Source of the DNA: Magnaporthiopsis rhizophila
Taxonomy: Eukaryota > Ascomycota > Sordariomycetes > Magnaporthales > Magnaporthaceae
Direction: 5' to 3'
Assembly (NCBI GenBank): GCA_003049465.1
Contig: PYSS01000076.1
Coordinates: forward strand, 1-64,000
Length of the DNA stretch: 64,000 nucleotides
The translations under genes were made by a program, and so were the position numbers. Positions 9,801 to 20,871 of this stretch are shown here, in pieces (position 1 is the first letter of the stretch; every line of letters starts with the position of its first letter). The notes beneath the pieces were generated by a model that saw nothing but the letters and a program-made list of their open reading frames with translations, made no database searches and had not been told where the DNA came from.

Positions 9801-12773
9801 TTTTTCCTATCGAGGATTTAATCGGTACAGCTTTTAATATTTAAGCTATGTTTCCGGTTTAAGCTTAATTTTATGGTTAAATAATCCATATTTTGGCAAT
9901 ACCATTTCCAAATTTTTTTGGAACAATTTCCAATATTTGTGGTATTTTTCAGGAATATTTTTAAATCCCTTTTTGGTAATTTTTTGCTTATTAAATCCAT
10001 TTGCATTCATATTTATTAGTATTTTGATTGGTGCGGTTTGCCAGGATTAATTGCCAAATTTTGCTGCCATTGCAATTATCCTTTTTGGCATCCGTTTTTT
10101 ATTACCCGGAACCCGTAATTATTAAATTTCCTTATTAATTAATAATAATTTCCTCCATTAAATTTGTTCGGTAACCTAATTTATTAAAGGATTATATTTT
10201 TTAAGTTATAAAAGGCTTAAAATTAGGTTTTCCCCTTTTATATTTATAATATTCAGGGTTATTTTGCAGGTTTTTCTCAAAAATTAAAATTTAAATTAAT
10301 CAATTTTAGTATCGATCCTTCCTTTGTTAAATATAATTGGCTTTTATTTTACCGTTATAAGGTTATATGGTTTTTTTTTCTGATATATCAAAATATTGTA
10401 CCTTTTTATCGTTTTTAGCAAAAAATAATTTCCTTAAGTTTTATAATTGATTATAATTTTTATTTTTCGCCCTTTTTAGTATATTATTATCCTAATATAC
10501 TTATACTGGTTAATAATTGTTATTGTTAAAAATTTTGCTGGTTATTGCCCTATTTGTGCCTTATTTTTGGGTAAATTTTTTAGTTTTTTGCTTGGGGTGC
10601 CTGTTTTTGGGTTTCGATTGCTTTTGTTAATCGGGCAAACCTATTTATCCAGGCCTTTGCTTTTTTTTCCATATATATCTTATATTCCGGTTTTCCGTAC
10701 ATTTAATATATAAAAATTCCTATTAAGCATATTATAAAGTACGCTAATAATAATTTAAAAATTATTGCAAAATTTTTATAACCTATTTTTGCTATTTACC
10801 ATTTCGGAAACTGGTATTTTTATTATAAGTATTATATTAATCCTTTTTTTTTTTTGTGGAAAAAAATCGTGCTTTAGCTTTTTGGCTATATATTACCGGC
10901 AATTGTTATACAGGTATTCGGCCCAAAAAAATTTGTTATAATGGCCTGTATTGGGATTTATATTTTTGTAATTTAATATATATAGCTGCGCTAGCTATTA
11001 ATCCAAATTCGGAATATTTTTAAATAATGCCCCGTAATAAATAACCAACTGATTATTTTTTAATTAATTCAGGGGCTTTTTTTTATTGTTTTGCGCCGGT
11101 TTTTTGCATATTAAACTATCGATAAATTTGGGCTAATCCCAAAATTATCGGTTTATTTCCAAAAACCTAAATAAAATATACGCTTTTTGTATTTTTTTTT
11201 GGTTATAAAGGGTTATTTTTTTATATCGATCAGTTATTAATCAAATTTTTGCTAAAATTTTTTGAAATTAATAATATATTATTATTATTATTTGTTAAAT
11301 CCTTTATTGCTAAGATCCGTTTTTGTAGTTTTTTTAAATGCTATTAGGTTTAATTTTTCTTTTTGGGCTTGTATTAAATATATTTGGCCCAAAAATTATT
11401 CTATTTTTATATTTATATTTAAGTTTTCCTCGAAATTGTTAACCAAAATGTCCGATACGCTTTTATATTAAGCTAACTTTTTAAATTTTTCCAAAATATG
11501 CGCTGTTATGTTATCCTTTTTTTCAAATATTATAAAATTAATATTTATCCTAATTTTTTTTTGATTATCGAACCGGGATTGATCGATCCATTATATTATA
11601 ATAATTTATTATTTTGGGTAATACCCTGTAACATTTTTATCAAAGTAATAAATTATACAATTTTTATCAAAATAATAGGTTTAGCTAAATAATGCTCCAA
11701 AATATAGGCTTTTTTTTTATTTATTATATTATTTTGGGTAAGGCCGGAATTATGGGTTTGTTTCCTTTTTGCGCATCTTTTCGGCGAAAAATAACCGCTT
11801 ATCGGTTTTTTTGCGGATAATCTTTTTTAATATATCTTTTTTTCCCATATTTAAAATATTTCCTATCCTTTAAATTCTTAAATTTAACATATTTTTGCTT
11901 TTTTTATTAATATATAGCTCCAATACTAAAATCCATAAATTCAAAGTGTATACTATAAACCGTAAATTATTATTATTTTGCCTTTTTCTGGTTAATTTTA
12001 TTGCTTTACATCACTGGCTTAATTTGCTAAACTTTTTTTTCAAAGTAACATTTATATAATTTATTACTAATACGGATAACTATAGTAATATAATTAACAA
12101 AATTCTCAGATTATTCCTGTTTAAACAATTTATTTTGCACATTATTCCTTAGCCCTTAATAAAACTGAATTATTTTAATATTTTTTGTCCAATTAAATTT
12201 GTTAACCAGTTATTGGAATTCGGAAATATAAATTAACACAGGGCCTTTTTGCCGAAACTAAAGCAATTTTTTTTCAGCCACCCATTTTTTATCGATTTAT
12301 CCGAAAACTTTTATAACCTTTTCTCCAAACTTTTCAAAATCGGCAAATACCAGTTTGGTTTTTTTTTTGGATTTATTGTGCCCTTTTAAATAATTGGACC
12401 AAATGGGTTCGAACCAATCCTTAATTTTGCTATTCAAATATATAACCGTATAAATAACTTTCTGTTTTTTTTGCTAAAAATAATCTTGATAAAACAAAAA
12501 ATACCCCTTGCATTTGGTCAGGAACATTTTAATTTTGCTTTTTTTTTTATCGTATTTATTAGGCAAGGGGAATTTGTAAAATTTAACGGTAATATAAGGT
12601 TTGGTTTAAACTTTTTTAAATTTTTCGATTTTTGTAATAAATGTTTGTATAGCCGCCAAAGAATTATTATATAGTTTGCCCGCAATAATAATGCCCTCGG
12701 GTTTTTTGCCTGTGGTTAATATAATTGTTACTGTTCGTTACTTTTGGTAAATATTAAACAGGATCAATCAAAA

Positions 12774-13234
12774 TATTACAAACGGTTTTCTGCTTTTAAG
12801 GTAAAATATGTTAAGAAAGGTGCTAAGTAATATAATTTTTATAAGGTTATTTGTGCTAAAAAACTGGAATAATAATAAAGGTTTCGATTATTTGCCCAAA
12901 GGATTGCTTTGAAACTAATTTAGGTTAATTAATGCTAAGGCCTTAATTAAAGTTATCTAATACGGTAAAAAACCCTTGTTTTATATACCAGCGATCCTTC
13001 CATACTACGTTTGTGCTATATTTGTTATATTTATAACAAATATATTACCGTGCTATATTTGTTATATTTATAGCAAACATATTACCCGTGCTTAGGTAAA
13101 TGCCTGACCATATAACCCCTTTTTCTTGCCTGGCCTTAATTATTTGGCCCCTGGCCTTTATAACTGCGGGATAAAGGCGTCCCGCTAGGGGTTAGCCCCA
13201 GCCCTTCTGCCCCCTGCCGGCTGTGGTTGTAATA
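12774..13234 (-). repeat. Gypsy-1 right LTR (5' LTR)
   Basis: 461 bp, beginning TATTACAAACGG and ending GGTTGTAATA, the same length as the left LTR. It is followed directly by the ATCTA target duplication (13235-13239). Since the element's genes run on the minus strand, this is the promoter-bearing 5' LTR. Confidence 0.93.
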
Positions 13235-13779
13235 ATCTATCCAAAGCAGCATCCTTAACCCTAAACCTTACTCCATTAAATCCCAGATTAACGTATAGCC
13301 TTAAAAGCGGCGAGAAACTATTTTTCTATTTATTTAAAATCACCGCACCAAACCCAAACCCAATATCCATAGCCCCAACCATAAACAAAAAATTTTGGCA
13401 AAATTTCAAACTTTGGATACAATTAACTTGATAAATGGCTGGTTTATAAAACCGATCGCACTAATAAATCACCGTTAATCACAACCGATCCCGATCAAAG
13501 CGGTAAAAAATGCCCAGCGTTTAAACAGAACAACGTACCTGTTAAGCGCAAAAAATCCGACCTTAAAACCGAACAATCGGCGGATTATAGATCCAGGGAC
13601 ATTTAATACCATAGCGATAACAATCAACCAAAAGCGTCAACAGTGAATCGAGAAGTGCAAGTTTCTGAAATCACAAAGCCACACCAAAAAGACCAGGTAC
13701 CAGCTGCTCATTTAGCAACAAAGTTCGAGCAAGTGAAGGACCCCTTTGCCGCCATCGAAAGGTGGCACCAAAGTTTAAA
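13235..13779. other. Moderately mutated flank with a coding-like frame
   Basis: Up to 13295 this continues the frame broken by Gypsy-1. From about 13437 another plus-strand frame is largely open (LDKWLVYKTDRTNK, GKKCPAFKQNN, EVQVSEITKPHQKDQ), broken by TAA codons that single C-to-T changes from CAA would explain. GC content rises steadily to the right. I cannot name a family; it may be the damaged 5' part of the neighbouring gene or a separate decayed one. Confidence 0.35.
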
Positions 13780-15162
13780 ACATCCAACGGCTTCCCCGAA
13801 CGACACTCCCACAATCAGAAAATCCTTGCCTCTGGCCTCCTCTTCCCGACAAAACCGGCAAAGCCAGGCGGCACTTCAGCCGGTTTCGCCCAGCATCAAA
13901 AAGCGACGACGAACCGGACGGGCAGCCATCCAATACCTCCTCTATTTTTGGCTCTCTGATACTGTCATCTCCTTTTCCCTTCCAGGCAACGGGAAGAAAC
14001 GCCGAAGGTCCCGCCCGAGATGGCCTTCTGACATGGGCCGAGATTGGTGAGTCGCCCAACAGACTCTCGTGTCGGAGCGGTGTGCGATTTCCGCCCTGGC
14101 GACAAAGGCTAAGGAGCCTCCTTGTTGACGTGCTTTTCCCGTAGCCCCCTGGCAACAGTATGTATACTCGATCGTCAGATAAACGACCGCCACTCTAACA
14201 ACCGAGGTCGCGCACACGCACAGGGATAATGAGTTGATTCTTACTTGGCTACCGGTGCGTCCCTGCGCCCTGTCCGTCCCGCTGTTGATCGCACCTAACA
14301 TTCTCGGTCACAGACGCGCTTCCTTCTCTTACATTACCTCGATATGGAGCATCCTTGCGGTTCACAATGAGACCGGTATGCCTACCATTCCTGTACTGTT
14401 CATGCATCTCGAGGAGCTAACAATGTACAAGCAAACATTTGGTCCCATCTGCTAGGCGCTCTCCTCTTCGCCGGCCTCTTCGCCCACTTCTTCATCTTGT
14501 CCCACCTGGCAGACGGCGTGAAAACGGAGGATGGTGTTGCTCTGGGTGTCTACTACATGGCCGTCGTTGTCTGCTTCGTCCTGTCGACCTCGTTCCACAC
14601 ATTCTCCGACCACAGTCCCGGGATACACAAGCTGGGCAACGAGCCCGACCACCTGGGCATCGTCTTCGTCATGTGGGGCACCGGCGTGTCGCTCGCACAC
14701 TTCGCCTTCTACTGCCATCCCGCCATCCGCAACGTCTATCTCGCCCTGCTCACCGCCACCGCCATCGGCTGTGGCATCTTTACCCTACAGCCCAAGTTCC
14801 GACAGCCATCCTACCGGCTTGTTCGCTTCCCCATGTATGCCCTGCTAGGCACTAGCCTGTTCACTCCCGTCGTACATTGGCTTCATCGGTTCGGCTGGCA
14901 GCGCCTGGACGAGATGGCAGGACTTGGCTCCTTCTTCGGCCTCGCGATGGTCAACTTCTCAGGCTCGGCCATGTACGCCATGCGCATCCCCGAGCGCTGG
15001 GCCCCGGGCCGTTTCGATCTGCTCGGCCAGAGCCACAACTGGATGCACCTCTTGGTCGTCGCGGGCGCCCTGATCAGGCTCAAAGGACTGGTGGTAGTGG
15101 TGGGCCGGTGGCAGGGGTATGACGGCGCCGCGCTGGACGGGTTTTGCGCCAGCCTCGACTAG
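13780..15162 (+). pseudogene. PAQR / hemolysin-III family membrane protein (Izh-like), eroded 5' part
   Basis: The exons read: about 13780-14046 (ending LLTWAEI), a 13-nt microexon 14145-14157, 14224-14254, 14314-14375, and 14432-15162. Introns use GTGAGT, GTATGT, GTGCGT and GTATGC donors. Joined, they give LLTWAEIAPWQQDNELILT and, after a shift, RRASFSYITSIWS...VHNETANIWSHLLG, the N-terminal signature of PAQR proteins. The last exon has several membrane segments, FHTFSDHSP and the C-terminal GQSHNWMHLLVVAGA. PAQR proteins are seven-helix membrane proteins; fungal Izh members act in zinc and sterol homeostasis. The 31-nt exon carries one extra nucleotide (around ACTTGG, 14243-14248) that breaks the frame, the N-terminal frame has a TAA where CAA would fit, and no start codon is visible. 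It is probably a pseudogene damaged by its proximity to the RIP block; a sequencing error could explain the single-base shift. Confidence 0.68.
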
Positions 15163-15984
15163 TAACCCAGTAGAATGTGTTCTACCATTGGTGATAAGAG
15201 TCTACACATACCAAGGAATTGGCGCGATCTGGAACGTTGGACGCGACGAAAGCTGCGCCACGCCATTCGCCGCCGCGTCGGCGACGCTAAAGATGTCCCC
15301 CTGGCGGATCGCAAGGCGCAGGTGGATTTTTCTTTTCGCGCGCTGACGGCGGCTGAATCACCCGCATCCCAGACCAATGCTTGACAGCGACTGGCACTTT
15401 CGGCTGGGCCCGCGTATAGTACAATTGGCGGTCGCTAAGGCATGCAGCTTTAAGCCTTTTGCCGAAAAGGAATCCTCCAGCAAGGGCAATAGTCTTGGCT
15501 GTCGTACCGTGGTGCATTCTGATAGGCCCATGGCTACGAGGGCCAGCCTCGAGCACAGAGCTTTTCAGGAAGGGACCTGCATCATTGATCAATGAACGCT
15601 TGCCAAGAGCTGAGCCATGATGGGAGATTGACATTCCATCGCAGGGTACCTTACCTTCTGCAGACATATCGTGGTCCTGCTGCATATGCCAGAGTTCCGG
15701 AGCCTCAGTAAGCGCCCGGGATCGCGTAAACGATGTTGATGGCAATGCGGATGGAGGCTTCACGCTCGAGGAGGGCTAATTTTAGGATTCATGAAGAAGA
15801 TACAGTAAAAGGCCATCTTCATGACGGAGAGTGAACCGGTATAAAGACGACGGCGACGGCACTGGATTTCGAAACCTATCATCTCAGAACATCATCAACA
15901 GCAATAGCAAGCACAACGAAACCACCTCTCCCACACAACACTCACAGCAACACTTCCCACAATCTCAAGAACTACCTAGCAACA
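15163..15984. other. Intergenic region, 5' leader of the repeat precursor
   Basis: No convincing gene is seen. A/C-rich sequence from about 15880 to 15984 (many CAACA/ACAAC repeats) looks like a typical filamentous-fungal 5' UTR running up to the ATG at 15985. Confidence 0.45.
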
Positions 15985-16923
15985 ATGACGACCCTCAGAG
16001 CTACCTTCCTCTTTCTCCTCCCCCTCGTCTCCGTCGTGGCCGCCGTTCCGACTCCCACCACTGACGGCCACATCATCAGCGACGAAGCCAATGTGAATGC
16101 GGGCACCGAAACTTTCCAGGTCGAGCGGCGTCAGCCCACTAACGGCCCTCCCCCACGCTACCTGCCGATGCAGCCGCCGCCGCCAAACATTCCTCTTCCT
16201 CCGATTCCGGGGCAAAACCCGGCGCAAAATCCGAACCCGCCCGCCTACGTTTGGCCGCCGGCGCGCCCAGACTCTCCCATCCTTCCCGCGCCCGGATATA
16301 GCAACAACAATCAGAATGCCAACACCAACAGGCAGGCGAAGACGACCAAGAAGACCAAGAACCGGAAGCGATCCACGCCTACAATAGCCGAGATTGCGCG
16401 GCGCCAGCCCACCAGCGGCCCTCCCCCGCGCTACCTGCCGGTCCAGCCGCCGCCGCCGAACCTCCCTCTCCCTGCGATTCCTGGCCAGATCCAACCCAAC
16501 CCCAACCCACCCGCCTACGTCTGGCCGCCGGCGCGCCCAGACTCTCCTGGAGTCCTCCCCGCGCCTGGGTACAATGATAACCAAAACGCAAATGCTAACG
16601 CGCAGGCAAAGAAGACCAAGAAGACCAAGAGCCGCAAGCGGTCCACGCCTACGATAGCCGAGATTGCGCGGCGCCAGCCTACTAACAACCCTCCCCCGCG
16701 CTACCTGCCGATGCAGCCGCCGCCGCCGACCATCCCCCTTCCTCCGATTCCTGGCCAGAACAACCCAAACCCCAACCCACCCGCCTACGTCTGGCCTCCC
16801 GCGCGGCCGGACTCTCCCATCCTGCCGGCCCCGCAGTATCCGGCAAACACGAACGCAAACGGCAACACGCAGGCGAAGAAGACTAACGGCAGGAAGAGCG
16901 GCGGGCGGCGGCACAGCATCTAA
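15985..16923 (+). CDS. Secreted proline-rich repeat precursor with Kex2-type sites (KEP / RiPP-precursor-like)
   Basis: This intronless ORF encodes 312 residues. Residues 1-20 form a signal peptide (MTTLRATFLFLLPLVSVVAA). After a short propeptide ending VERR (to residue 49), three repeats follow: residues 50-140, 141-230 and 231-312. Each starts QPT, continues PPPRYLP[MV]QPPPP, then PLP[PA]IPGQ, PNPPAYVWPPARPDSP and LPAP[GQ]Y, then an Asn-rich stretch and a Lys-rich tail. Repeats 1 and 2 end with RKR, STPTIAEI, ARR, so each core is framed by dibasic sites; the last ends GRRHSI. This is the architecture of fungal Kex2-processed repeat proteins (KEPs), some of which are precursors of dikaritin-type RiPPs or pheromones. 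There are no cysteines, and the unit's tyrosines and Trp are kept in all copies. No DUF3328 (UstY-type) gene is recognisable nearby, so modification is unproven; a structural cell-wall protein is the alternative. Confidence 0.8.
   Translation: MTTLRATFLFLLPLVSVVAAVPTPTTDGHIISDEANVNAGTETFQVERRQPTNGPPPRYLPMQPPPPNIPLPPIPGQNPAQNPNPPAYVWPPARPDSPILPAPGYSNNNQNANTNRQAKTTKKTKNRKRSTPTIAEIARRQPTSGPPPRYLPVQPPPPNLPLPAIPGQIQPNPNPPAYVWPPARPDSPGVLPAPGYNDNQNANANAQAKKTKKTKSRKRSTPTIAEIARRQPTNNPPPRYLPMQPPPPTIPLPPIPGQNNPNPNPPAYVWPPARPDSPILPAPQYPANTNANGNTQAKKTNGRKSGGRRHSI
16132..16920 (+). repeat. Three in-frame tandem repeats of about 270 bp
   Basis: The units are 16132-16404, 16405-16674 and 16675-16920. They are very similar even at nucleotide level (for example CGCGCCCAGACTCTCC and TCCACGCCTAC recur), while the Asn-rich segment before the Lys-rich tail varies. 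Near-identity at silent sites suggests recent duplication or homogenisation of the units. Confidence 0.9.
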
Positions 16924-19563
16924 ACCGACCGGGGCCGGGGTTAGGTTATCTTTTGGTGTTTTTATCACGCGGGTTTTGAGCATGTGATTCTTTTGCGGAA
17001 CTGGAGCTGGGATTTTGTTTTGGAGGCTTCAGCGAGCGCACTCATTTTCTGCATTGTATGGCGCTTGGTTTGCATTTTTCTGGTAGTGTTCATCATAGCA
17101 GGAGAGTACTTGGTGTTATTTGGGAAATCCGTGTTTAAATTGTCAACCATTTCGCGTTCGATGTCTTCTGGGTATTGATAGCCTCACCTAAGCAGAACAT
17201 ATGATAAGCGCGAATTCTACTTTGCGCGAGTCTCCACCACTGCTAGGTACATTCAAAGCCGAGGTACAGGCGGGTGACTACCCAAGCTTTGCTAATACGA
17301 AACTGCTCAAGACACAAGGTCGGGGTTCCTAGGAATTGAGAGCAAGGTTATAGTCTCGTGAGAATCTTGAAGTAATTATACGTGCGTATCCTTCCTACAA
17401 AACGGGCTTACGGCAAGCGGGTGCAAGAGATGGTCGCTAATTATAACTTCGAGCTCTCCATATTTCGTAATAAGCTTATTGCTAGCCCGCTGGAAAGAGA
17501 TTCTGCTGAGTAGAAGAATGGTGACCTTAAAGACCTTTATAGACCGCTTAAAGGAAAAAAAACAAAAATAAAGAACAGGGAGGCAGTGCACGAGTAACAG
17601 GGGTAGCTATTTAGGCACCCGTTGCATATCTTCCTTTTTGTGTGTGCTGTGGTTCACCCGTTTGCACGCCTCGTCACTTGTTTTAGCACTTTTCGGGGCG
17701 GCTCCGAGAAGTGCCACTCCGTATTGGAAGCTTCAGGCACGACTGCGGCTCTGCCAGGTGGCGGGAGGCGAATTTAGGGCTAATATCCCATCGTGTGCCC
17801 TTCCAGGATCACAAACGTGAACCAGGCACCCGACGAACACCTCCCGTCACAACCACGAACTAAAACGTGCCATTGGTTTGCAGACCAGGAGAACTTAATG
17901 CGCCTATCGTTCGGACGGGATCGGGTAATTTTTAACACTCGTGGCCCTGGAAAGGTATATCTGGCGAATGTCCTCACTGCAAAATCTATTCCCTTGGACA
18001 GGTGGAGTGCGGATGTGGGGTGCATTAAGGGTTTTGATCTCCAGTCGGGGTGGTCGAGTTGTTATTTTTAAAGTGGCGTGCAAGATTTAGAATCGTGCCA
18101 GATAGGAGGAAAATGACATCCCATCGCCGGCTTTAAAAATCCGCAGGGGCTTTATATGCATAAGCATACGCGGGTGGGAAAAAGAAGGGTGTGGGATGCC
18201 TGCCTCCTCGTGTGTGTAATTACGTGCCGCGGGATGCCCCTTATTGCCTACGAGGATCGTCGTATTCTGGCCCTCCCCGGATCTCGCTGGGGGTATCCGC
18301 TGCTTTGTGAGCATCCTCGACGATCCATCCCCCACACGAACTCCGAGCTTGGGCAACTGCGCGATGCGGCAGATTGTGGAAGAGACAGATCTCGCAAGGC
18401 GCTGATGGGTTTCGGAACCCGCGGGCTAGCGCAATATGTTAGAACATAGGGATGGACGTTTTTTTTTTTTTTTTTTTTTATTTTCTTTGTTTTATCCCAC
18501 GTCGACAATCGACAATGAGGCTCCTTGGCAGGCATGGATACCTAGGGGAAACCAGCCATCAGGAGATTGGGACACGAAGTTTAAGTGATTCGACGAGTCG
18601 CTCCTCCCTGTGCTCTAATGGCAGAGGGGGCCCGGCCTGTTGTGCCCGCGATGGCGTCATTGACCATTCCTGGGATATTTGAAACAATCTCGATATGAAC
18701 ACCGAGTCGTACCAAATCACCACCCAGGCAGGGGCTATGGGTGGTGGACCAAAAAATGTCTTAAACTTGCAGATCGCGGTCCGGCAAGGGTCGCCGCTCG
18801 CGAAAGGCTATTCGCTGGTCTCCTGTCCTGATGAGTTTCTTGCTCTGCTTTTACGTTATGAGATCTGCATCTTTCTCTGCGTGGCTGACACCAAATGCGC
18901 GGCTGCCCCCGCGATGCCCGTATATGTGCCGATGCCGTCCATCCATGCCGATGTGGCGCTGGTCACGACTTACGGGAGTATGCGCTACGGGCAACAGGGC
19001 GCCGAATGTTGCAGTAGATGGCTCTTTCCGGAAGTCGTCGGGTGAGACATGGCCATTCGGCCATTCCCATCCGTCCTTCGACGGCGGGCGGACCACTCTC
19101 CGGTAGGGCAGGGTGGGCTCCCCTCGCACCCAGTCAGTCGCGTGCATGTCCGGGCAGATACCTCTTCTATGCGGTCTTCGCCCCCTCAACAGCCGGTCGC
19201 TAGGTTGCGTTGACTCCACAGTTATCTCCACATCAGTTGGGCATGGTGATCACAGCACGGCCTCACCTCGTTAGGAAGATCGACAACCATTTTGCCCCCA
19301 ATATCGGACCGCCGAGCTGACACCGCGCAACCGCGACCTGGTGGCACGCACAGCGATGTTGTGGACCGACGCTGGAGGAGGGCACGCACCGCAGGACCAT
19401 CTATAAATGGCTGTAGGGAGCCGCCTCTCCGTCACCATGATCACCCAGCTTCAGCTTCCTAAGTTAGTGGTACCACACAGCTCCAGCTCTCAGCTTCAGC
19501 GAACCACACCAGTCTTTCGTTCTATACCCTAGAGTTCAACTCTTATCACTCTCGTTGCCCATC
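16924..19563. other. Long intergenic region
   Basis: About 2.6 kb without a recognisable gene. Composition drops somewhat between 17.0 and 17.6 kb. Short open frames on both strands lack protein-like content. A 21-T run lies at 18459-18479. The last 200 bp before 19564 are pyrimidine-rich with repeated CAGCTTCAGC/CAGCTCCAGCTC motifs and look like the promoter and leader of the following gene. Confidence 0.45.
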
Positions 19564-20844
19564 ATGAAGGCCGCTTTTGTCTCTCTTATCTTTTCCGCCG
19601 CCTCGAGCGTCGTGCTGGCTGCGCCCGTCAATGGTACAATCGTCTATGACGCCGTCGTCATTGGGGGTGGCCCCTCTGGGCTCGCGGCCGCCAGCGCCCT
19701 TGGCCGAGTGCGCCGCAACACACTCCTCATCGACTCTGCCGAGTACCGCAATAGCTACACGAGGCACATGCACGACGTCCTCGGGTTTGATGGTATGGTT
19801 CCTGCCCTCATCTATCTTCATCTGCATATATGCCGCCTCGCACGCACACGGTGACTGACACCATGTGTACCTAAAGGCGTGACGGGGGCGTATTTCCGAC
19901 ACGCGGCCCGCCAGCAGATCTCGCACTACAAGAGCGTCTCGTTCACCAACGGGACCGTCTCCAAGATCGCCGGCAGCGACGCCGAAAACTTTGTCTTGAC
20001 CGCCACCGGCCCCGACAACCAAACCATGACGGTCCGCTGCCGCAAGGTCGTCCTCGCCACGGGCCTGAAGGACGACCTCCCTCAGACCCCCGGCCTGTGG
20101 GAGAACTGGGGCAAGGGCCTCTTCTGGTGCCCCTGGTGCGACGGCCACGAGCACGCCGACCAGTCCATCGGCCTGATGTCGAATCAGTTCTCCAACCTGG
20201 CCTCGCTCACCCGCGAGATCCTGACTCTCAACACCGACATCATCGCCTTCGCCAACGGCACCGACACGGCCGAGGCGCGCGCCCAGACCGAGGCCAAGAA
20301 CCCCAAGTTCACCGACTACCTCAAAAAGCACAACGTCACCATCGACAACCGCATCATCTCGCGCATCACGCGCCTCCAGGACGGCGGCAGCGGGCCCCAC
20401 GACCCGTCGCTGCCCACGGCGCCCGAGAAGGACCTCTTCTCCATCGAGTTCACCACCGGCGAGCCCGTTCGGCGCGCCGCCCTCTTCCTCGAGTACCCGA
20501 GCTCGCAGCGCTCCAAGATCGGCCAGGAGGCCGGCGTCCAGCTCTTGGGGGGCCGCCTCGCCGCCGACGTGTCCAAGGGCTACATCACCAACGTCCCGGG
20601 AATCTACGCCGTCGGCGACGCCAACTCAGACAACAGCACCAACGTGCCCCACGCACTCTACTCGGGCAAGCGCACCGCCGTCTCCCTGCACGTCCGCCTC
20701 GCCAAGGAGGACCAGGCCAAGGAGACGGGCGTCGACGTCAACAGCCTGCTGAGGAGGGACCTCGACCTCGAGGCCCGGTCGCTGTGGGACAAGGTCAACG
20801 GCCAGCCTGACGATATTCTGTATGCTGGCGAGTACGACCAGTGA
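19564..20844 (+). CDS. Secreted thioredoxin-reductase-like FAD oxidoreductase (CPWC motif)
   Basis: Exons 19564-19792 and 19877-20844 (donor GTATGG, acceptor CTAAAG) encode about 398 residues. An N-terminal signal peptide (MKAAFVSLIFSAASSVVLA) precedes the FAD-binding Rossmann motif VVIGGGPSGLAAASALG. The second exon holds VVLATGLKDDLPQ, the redox motif FWCPWCDGHEH and the C-terminal FAD motif GIYAVGDANSD. This is the domain order of low-molecular-weight thioredoxin reductases and of the related fungal dithiol oxidases (GliT/HlmI-like), which share a CxxC. A CPWC-D-G-x-E-H motif is, from memory, typical of a fungal subgroup of unknown substrate. A signal peptide on such an enzyme implies a secretory or extracellular role, unlike cytosolic thioredoxin reductase. 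The poly-T tract begins at the base after the stop. Confidence 0.85.
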
Positions 20845-20871
20845 TTTTTTTTTTTTTTTTTTTTTTTTTTT
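20845..20871. repeat. 27-T homopolymer directly after a stop codon
   Basis: The run starts at the base following the TGA (20842-20844) of the oxidoreductase gene, so a transcript would carry a U27 tract from the first base of its 3' UTR. The exact length may be unreliable in an assembly. Confidence 0.85.

Larger units (their letters stand above)
6019..13234 (-). mobile_element. Gypsy-1: full-length, dead Ty3/Gypsy LTR retrotransposon
   Basis: This 7,216-bp element has two 461-bp direct LTRs (6019-6479 and 12774-13234) flanked by ATCTA duplications. Coding order on the minus strand is gag (about 12.4-12.7 kb), then reverse transcriptase (9.2-9.8 kb), RNase H (8.7-9.0 kb) and integrase (7.4-8.6 kb), the PR-RT-RH-IN order of Ty3/Gypsy. 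All ORFs are riddled with stops, mostly TAA, and the RT active site reads YLNN instead of YxDD. No canonical TGG primer-binding site is visible after the 5' (right) LTR; the sequence there, read on the minus strand, starts TTTTGATTGATCC. A purine-rich GAAGGGGAAACC precedes the 3' (left) LTR. An extra ORF lies on the opposite strand at 6694-7135. Gypsy-2 is a relative. Confidence 0.93.
4100..13640. repeat. AT-rich block 1 (RIP-like, transposon-filled)
   Basis: Base composition switches abruptly near 4.05-4.1 kb from GC-balanced to very AT-rich and recovers gradually after 13.4 kb. All frames are dense in TAA/TAG. Where protein remnants can be read, lesions are mainly C:G to T:A transitions, especially CAA to TAA and DD to NN codons. 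That is what RIP produces in Pezizomycotina during the sexual cycle. The block contains Gypsy-1 (6019-13234) inside older decayed sequence (4100-6018 and 13235-13640). Genes on both sides are damaged, which fits RIP leaking out of the repeats. Confidence 0.85.

Noticed and set aside
15976..16983. 335-codon minus-strand ORF opposite the repeat precursor
   Set aside because: It mirrors the repetitive GC-rich coding sequence; the plus strand has a signal peptide, repeats and a proper start.
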